Shown here: positions 1-8,708 of the stretch, one piece after another | How the letters are laid out: every line of letters starts with the position of its first letter | Position numbering within the stretch: the first letter of the stretch is position 1 | Assembly (NCBI GenBank): GCA_902632275.1 | Contig: CACPBW010000009.1 | Coordinates: 1 to 33,015, forward strand | Direction of reading: 5' to 3' | Length of the DNA stretch: 33,015 nucleotides | DNA from: an uncultured Pelagibacteraceae bacterium | Lineage (GTDB): Bacteria; Pseudomonadota; Alphaproteobacteria; Pelagibacterales; Pelagibacteraceae | The notes under the pieces: model-generated | Told to the model about the DNA's origin: nothing | What the model saw: the letters and a program-made list of their open reading frames with translations, nothing else | Databases searched by the model: none | Translations under genes and position numbers: made by a program

Positions 1-6
1 AAAATT

Positions 7-1449
7 ATGTATAGCAAATTTGGACAATTCATTAATGGAAAATGGCAACAGTCTTCAGATAAACAAACATACGAAGTAATTAATCCTGCAAATGAAGAAA
101 TTATTGGTCATGCATCAAAAGCAGGCGCAAAAGATGTAGATGATGCTCTTAAATCAGCACAAAAAGGTTTAGAGGTTTGGAAAAATACACCACCTTGGCA
201 AAGATCTTACACATTAAGAAAAATTGCAGATAAGATGAGAGAAAAACAAGATGTCTTAGCAAAGTGGATGACACTTGAAGTCGGAAAACCATTTGCAGAA
301 GCAAAAGGTGAAGTTGGAGGATCAGCAGATATTTTTGAATGGAACGCAGAAGAAACAAAAAGAATTTATGGTCAAACCGTTGAAAGCAGATTTATAGATA
401 CTAGAGTACATGTATATTATCAACCAGTCGGAGTAGTGGCTGCACTATCGCCATGGAATTTTCCATTAGTTTTATCTTCAAGAAAAATTTCAACAGCACT
501 AGCAGCTGGTTGTTCGGTAATTATAAAACCTGATGTTATAACACCAGGGACAGTTATGGAGCTTGTAGATATATGCAGAGAGTGTGGTGTTCCAGCTGGT
601 GTTGTAAATTTACTTTCTGGAGATCCACCTAGTATTGCATCACAATTGATTTCATCTGATATAATTAAAAAAATATCAATAACTGGTTCCTCAAGAGTTG
701 GTAAACTAATATTAAAACAAGCCGCAGATAAAGTTCAAAGAGTAACAATGGAACTAAGTGGACACTCCCCTTTTATTGTTTTTGATGATGCCGATATTAA
801 AAAAGCTACAGATATGGCTATTGCAGCAAAATTTAGAAATAACGGTCAAGTATGTATATCTCCAAATAGATTTTATATCCAAGAGAATAAAAAAGATGAA
901 TTCGTAAATTTATTTATTGAAAAAACAAAAAAATTAAAAATAGGTGATGGTATGGATCCAACAGTTCAATTGGGCCCTTTGACAACAAAAAAAAGATTAA
1001 ATGAAGTTGAAGAATTAGTCGAAACAACAAAAAAAGAAGGTGGTAAAGTTCTTCTAGGCGGAAAAAGACCTAAAGGATTTAATAAAGGATTTTATTATGA
1101 ACCAACCATTTTTGATAATATTAAAGATGATTTTACAATTATGAAAGTTGAACCTTTTGGACCTTTAGTTCCAATGCTATCATTTAAAACATTTGACGAA
1201 GTTATTGAAAGAGCAAATAATCATGAATTAGGTTTATCAAGTTACATTTGTACTAATTCAATGGAGAAAGCCCATAGAGCCTCAGAGCTTATGGAAACAG
1301 GAACTGTTGCGGTAAATACACCATTGGTCGCTATAGCGGAAGCACCTTTTGGTGGAATAAAGCAAGCAGGCTACGGAAGAGAAGGCGGCTCTATGGCAAT
1401 TAAAGATTATCTTAATGTAAAGTATACTCATCTTGGGTTAAAAGGATAA
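7..1449 (+). CDS. NAD(P)-dependent aldehyde dehydrogenase
   Basis: Cytosolic enzyme oxidising an aldehyde to its acid; the substrate is not fixed by the sequence. It is full length for the ALDH superfamily (480 residues). Visible are the SPWNFP motif of the cofactor site near residue 150, the general base Glu249 in MELSGHSP (usual form ELGGKSP) and the nucleophile Cys283 in NNGQVCISPNR, 34 residues later as in the family. The Ser and His in the ELGGKSP motif are variant. The best general match is the succinate-semialdehyde / hydroxy-aldehyde group. It is the first gene seen of an operon with a small membrane protein and an FAH-family enzyme, which suggests catabolism of a small organic acid. 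Genes upstream are outside the window. Confidence 0.9.
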   Translation: MYSKFGQFINGKWQQSSDKQTYEVINPANEEIIGHASKAGAKDVDDALKSAQKGLEVWKNTPPWQRSYTLRKIADKMREKQDVLAKWMTLEVGKPFAEAKGEVGGSADIFEWNAEETKRIYGQTVESRFIDTRVHVYYQPVGVVAALSPWNFPLVLSSRKISTALAAGCSVIIKPDVITPGTVMELVDICRECGVPAGVVNLLSGDPPSIASQLISSDIIKKISITGSSRVGKLILKQAADKVQRVTMELSGHSPFIVFDDADIKKATDMAIAAKFRNNGQVCISPNRFYIQENKKDEFVNLFIEKTKKLKIGDGMDPTVQLGPLTTKKRLNEVEELVETTKKEGGKVLLGGKRPKGFNKGFYYEPTIFDNIKDDFTIMKVEPFGPLVPMLSFKTFDEVIERANNHELGLSSYICTNSMEKAHRASELMETGTVAVNTPLVAIAEAPFGGIKQAGYGREGGSMAIKDYLNVKYTHLGLKG

Positions 1450-1575
1450 ATGGTAAAAGTTAAAAAAAAAGAAGTTAAAACAGCTGCAAAAGCTTTATCA
1501 TCTTGGAAAAAGATGATGCCGTTTTACTATGGTGCAGTTTGGATAATATTACTTTTAATCGTATTTTTAAAATGA
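1450..1575 (+). CDS. 41-residue single-pass membrane protein
   Basis: Short gene whose ATG directly follows the TAA of the aldehyde dehydrogenase and whose TGA overlaps the next gene's start as ATGA. This exact tiling supports translation. The product starts with a Lys-rich stretch (MVKVKKKEVK) and has one hydrophobic C-terminal segment (about residues 24-40, FYYGAVWIILLLIVFL). The positive N-terminus predicts an N-in tail-anchored-like protein of the inner membrane. I do not recognise the family. It could help hold the neighbouring enzymes at the membrane or accompany a transporter outside the window, but nothing in the sequence proves that. Confidence 0.7.
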   Translation: MVKVKKKEVKTAAKALSSWKKMMPFYYGAVWIILLLIVFLK

Positions 1576-2420
1576 AACTCGCAAGAATTGGAAATCCAGG
1601 TAAGGAAAAACCAATTATAGTCGATAAAGATAATAATTATAGAGACGTATCTTCTGTAATAAAAGATTTTAATTCAGATAATTTAAATTTCAAAACCTTA
1701 GAAAAATTAAAAAATATAAAACCTGAAGATTTACCTATATTAGAAAAAAATCAAAGGATTGGAGCTTGTGTTAATAAACCTTCCAAATTTATTGGAATAG
1801 GTTTAAATTTTAAAGATCACGCAATAGAACAGAATATGCCTATTCCAAAAGAGCCTATAATATTTTCTAAATTCACTAACAGTGTATCAGGACCTAATGA
1901 CGATATTGTAATACCAAAAAATTCTAATCATACAGATTGGGAGGTTGAATTAGGTTTTGTAATAGGAAAGAAATGTTCTTATGTTAGTGAAAAAGATGCA
2001 ATAGATTATGTTTTAGGTTTTTTCCTAGTAAATGATGTAAGTGAAAGAAACTTTCAAAAGAATAAAGGCGGTTCGTGGGATAAAGGAAAAGGTTTTGATA
2101 CTTTTGGACCTATAGGTCCCTACATATTAACAAAAGATGAAATTTCAGATGTTCATAATTTAAATATGTATTTAGATGTTGATGGAGAACGAATGCAAAC
2201 AGGCAATACAAATCAAATGATATTTAATATAAACCAACTTGTATCTTATATGAGCCACTGCATGACTTTGTACCCAGGTGATATATGTTGCACAGGAACA
2301 CCACCAGGCGTTGGAGAAAATAGAAAACCATCTAAATTTTTATTAGGTGGTGAAATTGTTAAGCTTGGAATAGATAACTTAGGAGAACAAACGCACAAAG
2401 TTGTCAATAACAATGCTTAA
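1572..2420 (+). CDS. Fumarylacetoacetate hydrolase (FAH) family protein
   Basis: Metal-dependent hydrolase, hydratase or decarboxylase of the FAH / 2-oxo-hept-3-ene-dioate hydratase fold. The start is ATG at 1572, overlapping the small gene's stop as ATGA; a frame open from 1503 adds residues unlike the family, so it is rejected. The product has 282 residues. Family motifs are GLNFKDHAIE (79-87, His83), DWEVELG with metal ligands Glu124 and Glu126, and VNDVSERN with Asp155. The C-terminal CTGTPPGVG and the 'GGEIVKLGID' stretch are typical. With the adjacent aldehyde dehydrogenase it probably acts in breakdown of a sugar acid, aromatic or dicarboxylic intermediate. The exact reaction cannot be read from sequence. 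Confidence 0.88.
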   Translation: MKLARIGNPGKEKPIIVDKDNNYRDVSSVIKDFNSDNLNFKTLEKLKNIKPEDLPILEKNQRIGACVNKPSKFIGIGLNFKDHAIEQNMPIPKEPIIFSKFTNSVSGPNDDIVIPKNSNHTDWEVELGFVIGKKCSYVSEKDAIDYVLGFFLVNDVSERNFQKNKGGSWDKGKGFDTFGPIGPYILTKDEISDVHNLNMYLDVDGERMQTGNTNQMIFNINQLVSYMSHCMTLYPGDICCTGTPPGVGENRKPSKFLLGGEIVKLGIDNLGEQTHKVVNNNA

Positions 2421-5103
2421 AAGAGATTTATATTACGAAGGAATACCCACTAAATCACAAAGAGATGACGCAAGATATTTAGGCGATATACTTGGAAGAG
2501 TTATTAGAAAACAAGAGGGTCAGAACTTTTTTAATTTAGTAGAAAAAATAAGACTTCTTTCAAAAGCAAATGTCAAAAATATAAATAATAAAAAAAGATT
2601 TAAAATAATTATTTCAGAAATAAACAAACTAAGTCCTATAAATATTTTTAAATTATCAAGGGCATTTACTCATTTTATGAACTTTTTAAATTTAACAGAA
2701 TTATTAGACTCTTCTAGAAAATTAGATGAATTTGAAAATTCTAAAATAAAAGATGAACACAAATATATTTTTATAGAAGAAATATTCGAAAATCTTTTTA
2801 AATCAAGAAAAGTTTCAAATAATAAAATTTATAATATTGCAAAAAATCTCAATATCGGAATTGTATTAACTGCTCATCCAACTGAAGTTAAAAGAAGAAC
2901 TTTAATTCAAAAATATCATAAAATAATTGAGATTATGGAGCAAAGAGATCTACTCAAACATTATCCTTCAAAAGTAAAAATTTTAGATAAAAAACTCTAC
3001 GATGAGTTTACAATTATTTGGAACACCGATGATTTAAAAAGATTTAGACCTAGTCCAACTGATGAAGCTAGATGGGGTCTTGCAGTAATTGAAGATAGCT
3101 TGTGGGAAACAATTCCAAAAGTTTATAGAAGATTAAATGGAATTTTTTTAAAAAATATGGGGAAAAATTTACCAAAAAATTTTAATCCAATTCAGTTTGG
3201 TTCTTGGATGGGTGGCGACAGAGATGGAAATCCAAATGTAACTTCCTCTATTACTAAGGAAGTAATTTTATTATCACGTTGGGAAGCAGCAAAATTATAT
3301 GAAAAGGAATTAACTAAGTTAATAAGATCTTTTTCCATGGAAAAATGCTCAAATAAAATACTTAAAATTACTGGAAAAACCTTTGAGCCATATAGAGTAT
3401 TTCTGAGACCACTTAGGGATAAAATGAGGTTAACGCATAGAGCGATAGAAAATCATCTTGTAAGACAAAAACCTCTTGACCAAAATAAACTTTTGTCCTC
3501 TAGAGAAGAAATCTTAAAACCCTTAAGGGTCGTTAGAGAGTCTCTTGAAAAAAACCAAAATGAAAATATTGCTAGTGGTGAGCTATTAGACCTAATGAGA
3601 AGAGCGAAATGTTTTGGCATAAACCTTGCTAGATTGGATATAAGACAGGAGTCCTCAAGACATTCACAATTACTTAATGAATTTATCAAAAAGAAGTACA
3701 AAGCTGATTATTATAAATGGACAGAAAAGCAGAGAATTAATTTTTTATCCAAGAATTTAAAAACTAATAAAAAAATAATTAAAAATTTTAAATTTAAAAA
3801 TAAAGAAAATCTCGAAGTTTGGTCTACTTTTAAGATTTTAGCAGATCAACCTGAAGAATGTCTAGGTGCGTATATAATTTCAATGACTTCATCTGCTTCT
3901 GATATTTTAGCAGTTTCGTTTTTACAGAAAGAAGCAAATATTAATAAAAGATTAAGAGTAGTACCATTATTCGAAACATTAGATGACTTAAAAAACGCAA
4001 AATCAATCATGAATAATTTATTTTCATTAAGTTGGTATAGAAAATTAATTAAAAAAAATCACGAAATTATGATTGGCTACTCAGATTCAAGTAAAGATGC
4101 TGGAAAGCTCTCTGCAAGTTGGCACCAATATAAACTTCAAGAGGAAATAGTTAAGTTAGGAAAAAAATATAGAATAGATCTTACATTTTTTCATGGCCGA
4201 GGAGGATCTGCAGGTAGAGGAGGTGGCCCAATTCAATCAACACTAAGATCACAACCCCCAGGTTCTGTAAATGGTAAAATTAGAATCACAGATCAAGGTG
4301 AAATGATACAACAAAAATATGGCTATGAACCTATAGCAAAATATAATCTTTGTAGTTATATCGGTGCAGTCATGCAAGCAACATTAAATCCACCACCAAA
4401 ACCAAAAGAAAGTTGGAGAAACTTAATTGAGGATATGACACAGATATCAACTAGATCTTACAGAAAAAATATTAGAGAAAATACAGATTTCATAAGATAC
4501 TTTAAAACTGTAACACCGCATCTTGCGCTTGGAAAATTATCAATTGGATCTAGACCGTCTAAAAGAAAAAATGTCGATAATATAAAAGGACTTAGAGCAA
4601 TTCCATGGGTTTTCGCATGGACCCAAATAAGATTAATGCTACCTGCATGGCTTGGGACAGGCGAGGCATTAAAATATTCCTCAGTTAAGAAATTTAAATC
4701 TGTATTAATTGATATGGAAAGAAATTGGCCTTTCTTTAATTCAACAATGGATATCTTAGATATGGTTATTTCAAAAGTAGATCCTGAAATTTCTGAAGTC
4801 TATGAACAGGGTTTAGCTGATGCTAAATTAAAAAAAGTTGGTGAGAAACTAAGAATGGAATTTGATAATATTAAAAAGTTAAATCAATTTATAACTCCAA
4901 CAGAAATTATAAATCAAAGAAAAAAATTTAGATCATCAGTAATTGTAAGAAATATATATACAGAGGTACTTAACATTCTGCAAGCTGTGGTTATGAAAAA
5001 ATTATCTAAAAAGGGAATACAAAAAAAACACAAAAAATATTTAGATGATGCAATGATGACCTCCATAGCAGGTATTGCAGCTGCAATGAAAAATTCAGGA
5101 TAA
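2413..5103 (+). CDS. ppc: Phosphoenolpyruvate carboxylase
   Basis: Anaplerotic enzyme making oxaloacetate from PEP and bicarbonate in the cytosol. The 896-residue length fits bacterial PEPC. Landmarks in order: LTAHPTE with catalytic His155, GSWMGGDRDGNP, LDIRQESSRH, VPLFETLDDL, MIGYSDSSKDAG, the mobile loop FHGRGGSAGRGGGP (His594 onward), QGEMIQQKYG, RAIPWVFAWTQ and a C-terminal MKNSG in place of the usual NTG. I chose ATG at 2413, which overlaps the FAH gene by 8 bases; an in-frame TTG at 2401 is less likely. The operon position between a catabolic enzyme pair and CcdA is not functionally obvious, but the tight packing implies co-transcription. Confidence 0.97.
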   Translation: MLKRDLYYEGIPTKSQRDDARYLGDILGRVIRKQEGQNFFNLVEKIRLLSKANVKNINNKKRFKIIISEINKLSPINIFKLSRAFTHFMNFLNLTELLDSSRKLDEFENSKIKDEHKYIFIEEIFENLFKSRKVSNNKIYNIAKNLNIGIVLTAHPTEVKRRTLIQKYHKIIEIMEQRDLLKHYPSKVKILDKKLYDEFTIIWNTDDLKRFRPSPTDEARWGLAVIEDSLWETIPKVYRRLNGIFLKNMGKNLPKNFNPIQFGSWMGGDRDGNPNVTSSITKEVILLSRWEAAKLYEKELTKLIRSFSMEKCSNKILKITGKTFEPYRVFLRPLRDKMRLTHRAIENHLVRQKPLDQNKLLSSREEILKPLRVVRESLEKNQNENIASGELLDLMRRAKCFGINLARLDIRQESSRHSQLLNEFIKKKYKADYYKWTEKQRINFLSKNLKTNKKIIKNFKFKNKENLEVWSTFKILADQPEECLGAYIISMTSSASDILAVSFLQKEANINKRLRVVPLFETLDDLKNAKSIMNNLFSLSWYRKLIKKNHEIMIGYSDSSKDAGKLSASWHQYKLQEEIVKLGKKYRIDLTFFHGRGGSAGRGGGPIQSTLRSQPPGSVNGKIRITDQGEMIQQKYGYEPIAKYNLCSYIGAVMQATLNPPPKPKESWRNLIEDMTQISTRSYRKNIRENTDFIRYFKTVTPHLALGKLSIGSRPSKRKNVDNIKGLRAIPWVFAWTQIRLMLPAWLGTGEALKYSSVKKFKSVLIDMERNWPFFNSTMDILDMVISKVDPEISEVYEQGLADAKLKKVGEKLRMEFDNIKKLNQFITPTEIINQRKKFRSSVIVRNIYTEVLNILQAVVMKKLSKKGIQKKHKKYLDDAMMTSIAGIAAAMKNSG

Positions 5104-5104
5104 A

Positions 5105-5812
5105 ATGACAGAAATTTTTATTGCATTTGGTGCTGGATTAATAAGTTTTTTATCACCTTGTGTCTTACCACTTATACCAGGTTATATATCTTATATATCA
5201 GGTTCCACTTTAGAGAATCTGTTAAAAAGTAAAAATGTAAACTTGTTACCAATAATTTTATTCACTCTAGGTTTTTCAGTTGTCTTTATTATCTTTGGTG
5301 CTTCAGCAACATTTTTAGGAAAGATTTTGTTGAAAAACTCTTTTCCATTAAGGATCATAGCTGGATTAGTAATTATAATTTTTTCTCTTCACATTTTAGG
5401 AGTTTTAAATCTTAATTTTTTGAATTATGAAAAAAGATTGAATGCCGAAAAAAATAGTAATATTTTTAGTTCATTTTTAGTAGGTATGGCTTTTGCATTT
5501 GGTTGGACACCTTGTATAGGACCAATTCTTGGATCTATCTTGATTTTGGCATCAACAACTGAAAGTATTTATGAAGGAATAATGCTTTTAACTTTTTACT
5601 CATTAGGATTGGCTATACCTTTTATATTGGCTGGTTATGCTATCCAAAAGTTTCTTCTAATTTCGAAAAATATTAAGCAAAAAATGAATATTATAACAAA
5701 AACTGGAGGTGTCCTCTTATTCCTTACTGGAATATTAATAATAACAAATCAACTTCAAGCAATAGGTTTTTATTTGCTAGAATACATTCCTTTATTAGGA
5801 AAAATTGGATAA
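5105..5812 (+). CDS. ccdA: Cytochrome c biogenesis / thiol-disulfide transport protein CcdA
   Basis: Inner-membrane protein that carries reducing electrons from cytosolic thioredoxin to periplasmic thiol proteins, including the cytochrome c maturation pathway. It has about six hydrophobic segments over 235 residues. The two redox cysteines are Cys19 in SFLSPCVLPLIPGY and Cys137 in FGWTPCIGPILGS, the pair expected for the short DsbD-beta/CcdA family. It starts one base after the PEPC stop, so it is the last gene of the operon. It could serve the several Cys-bearing exported proteins in this window, which is an inference. Confidence 0.93.
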   Translation: MTEIFIAFGAGLISFLSPCVLPLIPGYISYISGSTLENLLKSKNVNLLPIILFTLGFSVVFIIFGASATFLGKILLKNSFPLRIIAGLVIIIFSLHILGVLNLNFLNYEKRLNAEKNSNIFSSFLVGMAFAFGWTPCIGPILGSILILASTTESIYEGIMLLTFYSLGLAIPFILAGYAIQKFLLISKNIKQKMNIITKTGGVLLFLTGILIITNQLQAIGFYLLEYIPLLGKIG

Positions 5813-5829
5813 ATTTTTAATATATTTTT

Positions 5830-6693
5830 TTAACTACTTTTTTTTTGTTTTGTATAAAGAATTAAAATTACTCCAATTAAAATTATAAATCCTCCAAGGT
5901 AAAGCTCTGTTGTTGGTTTTTCTCCAAGAAGAAGTATCGCGGCTAACAAGCCAGTTAAAGGTATTCCCATAGTAACAATGGGTAATACTTTATATAATGG
6001 GTTATTTTTTAATACGTAATAAAAACATCCGTAGGTAACTGGTTGCATAAAAAATCCTAAATAAAACGCAATTGCCCAACTATTAATGTTTGCAGATTTA
6101 ATATAATTTATTGTGTTACCATCAAGGATAGCTGATAAAAAAATTAATATTGGTCCAGAGAATATAGCAAGCCACGCAACAAGTGTTAGAGGACTTATTT
6201 CTTTACTCAATGGTTTAACCAAAACTTGTCCTAAGGCCCAAATAGCAGATCCTAATATTGTAAGAAATATACCTAAAAATTTTCCCTCTAAATTAGGAGA
6301 GCCTGTTAAAATGTATACACCAACAAATGCAATTCCAATTCCAATTAAACTTCTTATTGTAGGTTTTTCTTTAAGCATAAAATAAGCAAACAGCACTCCA
6401 AAAGGAACTTCTGTTTGAACAAGTAGTACAGCTGCAGAAGCGTCGATTAAATCTAAACCAGTGTAAGTAACGCTATACTGTAAAGTATTTGCAACTAAAG
6501 AAGCTATAAAAATTTGCTTAAGGTATCCTCTTGGAATTGGAAACCACCAAATTAAAATTGAGGCTGCAAAAGTAAATCTTAAGCCCATTAAAAGTATAGG
6601 TGGAAAATATTCCATTGCTGGTTTAGCAATTACGAAACCAAAACCTAAAAAAATTGGAACTAAAGATGCAATTAAAGTATCTTTAAAAGTCAA
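5830..6693 (-). CDS. EamA/DMT-superfamily transporter
   Basis: Polytopic inner-membrane protein of 287 residues with about ten hydrophobic segments arranged as two EamA repeats. A typical half-repeat feature is the stretch around VLLVQTEVPFGVLFAYFMLKE, and the second repeat ends in GEKPTTELYLGGFIILIGV. These proteins usually export metabolites or amino acids. The start is a TTG whose bases overlap the TGA of the upstream dioxygenase gene (TTGA, 4-base overlap), and no ATG occurs until about residue 27. This argues for translational coupling. It may move a substrate or product of the dioxygenase; the substrate is unknown. Confidence 0.85.
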   Translation of the reverse strand: MTFKDTLIASLVPIFLGFGFVIAKPAMEYFPPILLMGLRFTFAASILIWWFPIPRGYLKQIFIASLVANTLQYSVTYTGLDLIDASAAVLLVQTEVPFGVLFAYFMLKEKPTIRSLIGIGIAFVGVYILTGSPNLEGKFLGIFLTILGSAIWALGQVLVKPLSKEISPLTLVAWLAIFSGPILIFLSAILDGNTINYIKSANINSWAIAFYLGFFMQPVTYGCFYYVLKNNPLYKVLPIVTMGIPLTGLLAAILLLGEKPTTELYLGGFIILIGVILILYTKQKKSS

Positions 6694-7793
6694 AGATTAA
6701 ATTTTCTTTTAAGATGTCTTAATTTGCCTTCTGTACTATCAAAATCTAAATAACATCCTTGCAAAAATCTATTACCTTCGTTTGCATTAAATTCTGTTCT
6801 ACCATGTAATAATCTATAATTATCCATCATCAAAAGATCTTTTGGTTGTAATTTAAATTCAATTCTGTATTTATCCGAATTATACATTGCAGATAATTTC
6901 TTTCTTGCTTTGTAATATAAATCTAATTCATTTTTTTCTAAAATCGGAACAAAATCTAATCTCGGACTAAATCTTACTTGTTTAAATTTTTTATTTTCAT
7001 CTAATTGTATTAATTCAGCCCAGTGTTCTAAGACAACGTCTTTATCTATGAATTTAAATTTAACTTTAATTTTAGTTAGAATGTCAAAAAATTCTGGATT
7101 TTCTTTTTTTAAATCTTCGGTCACAGTATATCCATCAACTAATGTAGACAGACCACCAGAAACTTCATTGATAATACAATGTAATATTTGAATACATGGT
7201 ACAGGATTTCTGTAAGGATTATCGGTATGTGGTGCTAGAGGGAGGGATGTATAAGCTAAATCGTTAGGGCTTGGAATTGACTTAACATTAAAATGCTCAC
7301 CAAAATTTGTTCTTCTTACACTTCCAACTTTATTTGCAAATTTCACTAAGAAATTATCTTCGGTTGGTACGTCTTTAATAATTACAAATCCATATTTGTA
7401 AAAAGACAATAATAAGTCATGCATTTCTTTTGACTCAAAAAGATCATCGGAATAACTGTAATTTTTTAAATCTTTAAAAGAAGAATTCCATTTTATTTTT
7501 TCTATTCCCTCAATTACTTTATCTTCTTTAGAAAATTCTTCTGCAATTTTTTCAATATTAAGTTTTGAATTAACACCATCATTAAAATCTATTTCAAGTA
7601 GATCATTATTAATACGTGCATTTTTAATTGCTATTTCAACATCTAAAGATGTGGGGTCAAATAACCTTTGTTGAGTACCTTTATCTAGGAACTTTTCTCC
7701 ATTAGCTCTTTCTCTTAGCCAAAATGGATGTATCTCTTGAACAGATGCACCATTTTTGTAGAAAATTTTATTATTGTTTAGTTCTATTTTCAT
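6690..7793 (-). CDS. Gamma-butyrobetaine hydroxylase-like Fe(II)/2-oxoglutarate dioxygenase
   Basis: Cytosolic dioxygenase with an N-terminal GBBH-like domain (about residues 1-90, containing IHPFWLRERAN) and a TauD/TfdA catalytic domain (about 120-365). Iron ligands are His189 and Asp191 in PHTDNPYR and His330 in LLHGRTEF. A nearby R-rich segment, FLQGCYLDFD, is the usual 2-oxoglutarate side. The N-terminal domain lacks the Cys cluster that binds zinc in carnitine-making enzymes, so gamma-butyrobetaine is only one possible substrate; trimethyllysine or other betaines are alternatives. It is the first gene of a pair with the EamA transporter and diverges from the phosphatase gene at 7860. Confidence 0.85.
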   Translation of the reverse strand: MKIELNNNKIFYKNGASVQEIHPFWLRERANGEKFLDKGTQQRLFDPTSLDVEIAIKNARINNDLLEIDFNDGVNSKLNIEKIAEEFSKEDKVIEGIEKIKWNSSFKDLKNYSYSDDLFESKEMHDLLLSFYKYGFVIIKDVPTEDNFLVKFANKVGSVRRTNFGEHFNVKSIPSPNDLAYTSLPLAPHTDNPYRNPVPCIQILHCIINEVSGGLSTLVDGYTVTEDLKKENPEFFDILTKIKVKFKFIDKDVVLEHWAELIQLDENKKFKQVRFSPRLDFVPILEKNELDLYYKARKKLSAMYNSDKYRIEFKLQPKDLLMMDNYRLLHGRTEFNANEGNRFLQGCYLDFDSTEGKLRHLKRKFNL

Positions 7794-7859
7794 ACTTTTT
7801 TCTAGGATTATTTAAAATTTGTCTTTAATCAAGATAAATAAAATAGTAAGTGACTATTT

Positions 7860-8666
7860 ATGCCAGAGATAAATTCAAAGAAAATTAAAGTATTTTCAAG
7901 CTTTTTAAACAGCTTAGCTAAGGACTTAACACGACTTTATTATAATAAGCTTAACAAGCCCTTTAAGGTAAACAATAAACTTAAAGGCAAAGGCTACGAC
8001 CCGGTTACATCTGCGGATAAGGCATTTGAAAAATTTATAAGAGCAAAAATACAAAAGAAATTTCCAGATCATCAAATAATTGGCGAAGAATTTGGTCACA
8101 AAAAGGTTAAAAGCGATTTTGCGTGGATTATAGACCCAATAGATGGAACAAGATCTTTTGTGATAGGAAATCCAACTTGGAGCAACTTAATCTCATTAAA
8201 TTATAAAGGAGATCCAATTGTAGGTTTAGCAAACTTTCCAAAATTAAAAAAATACTACTACAATATTTCTAACAAAGTTGCATATGTCGTTGATAATGGA
8301 AAAAAATCAAAATTAAGTATCAATAAAAAAGTAACATTTAAAAACATGAAAGTGTCTGCTGCATTTCATGGATATCTATCATTAAACAAACAAAAGAAAA
8401 TTCCAAAGATTTTAAAAATGATGCAGTTCCCTTGTTCTGATGCATTAAGTTACGCTCATTTTTGTGAAGGAAAATTAGATGTTGTTATTCAGTGTATGAA
8501 TAAAATTTGGGATATACATCCATTAATTCCAATCATTAAAGCCTCAGGCGGTATTGCGTCCACATGGAACAACGAAAGCGCAAATAAAGCAGGCAATGTT
8601 TTAATTTCTGCAAATAGGTCTATACACAATAAAATGTTGCAGCTTTTAAAGCCTACTTTAAGGTAA
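7860..8666 (+). CDS. Inositol monophosphatase-family phosphatase (histidinol-phosphatase HisN-like)
   Basis: Mg-dependent, Li-sensitive-type phosphatase of 268 residues. Motifs are IIGEEFG (near residue 70), the metal site DPIDGT with Asp92 and Asp95, and the C-terminal WDIHPLIPII with Asp218. The TRSFV after DPIDGT matches the HisN subgroup more than SuhB or CysQ, so histidinol-phosphate is a good guess; inositol phosphate or another sugar phosphate remains possible. Its promoter must lie in the 66-base gap shared with the divergent dioxygenase gene, but no clear -35/-10 pair is evident there. Confidence 0.82.
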   Translation: MPEINSKKIKVFSSFLNSLAKDLTRLYYNKLNKPFKVNNKLKGKGYDPVTSADKAFEKFIRAKIQKKFPDHQIIGEEFGHKKVKSDFAWIIDPIDGTRSFVIGNPTWSNLISLNYKGDPIVGLANFPKLKKYYYNISNKVAYVVDNGKKSKLSINKKVTFKNMKVSAAFHGYLSLNKQKKIPKILKMMQFPCSDALSYAHFCEGKLDVVIQCMNKIWDIHPLIPIIKASGGIASTWNNESANKAGNVLISANRSIHNKMLQLLKPTLR

Positions 8667-8708
8667 ATTTAATTTAAAAATGAAAAATTTCAAATTATAA
8701 ACCTCGAA

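Noticed and set aside
1503-1571. Longer N-terminus for the FAH-family gene
   Set aside because: The added residues are in frame but unlike the family and run through the 41-residue gene; the ATGA overlap at 1572 is the natural start.
2401-2412. TTG start for PEP carboxylase
   Set aside because: It adds only four residues and lies deeper in the FAH gene; ATG at 2413 is closer to the usual N-terminus.
6113-6385. Plus-strand ORF within the EamA gene
   Set aside because: Shadow frame of a well-supported transporter; no family resemblance.
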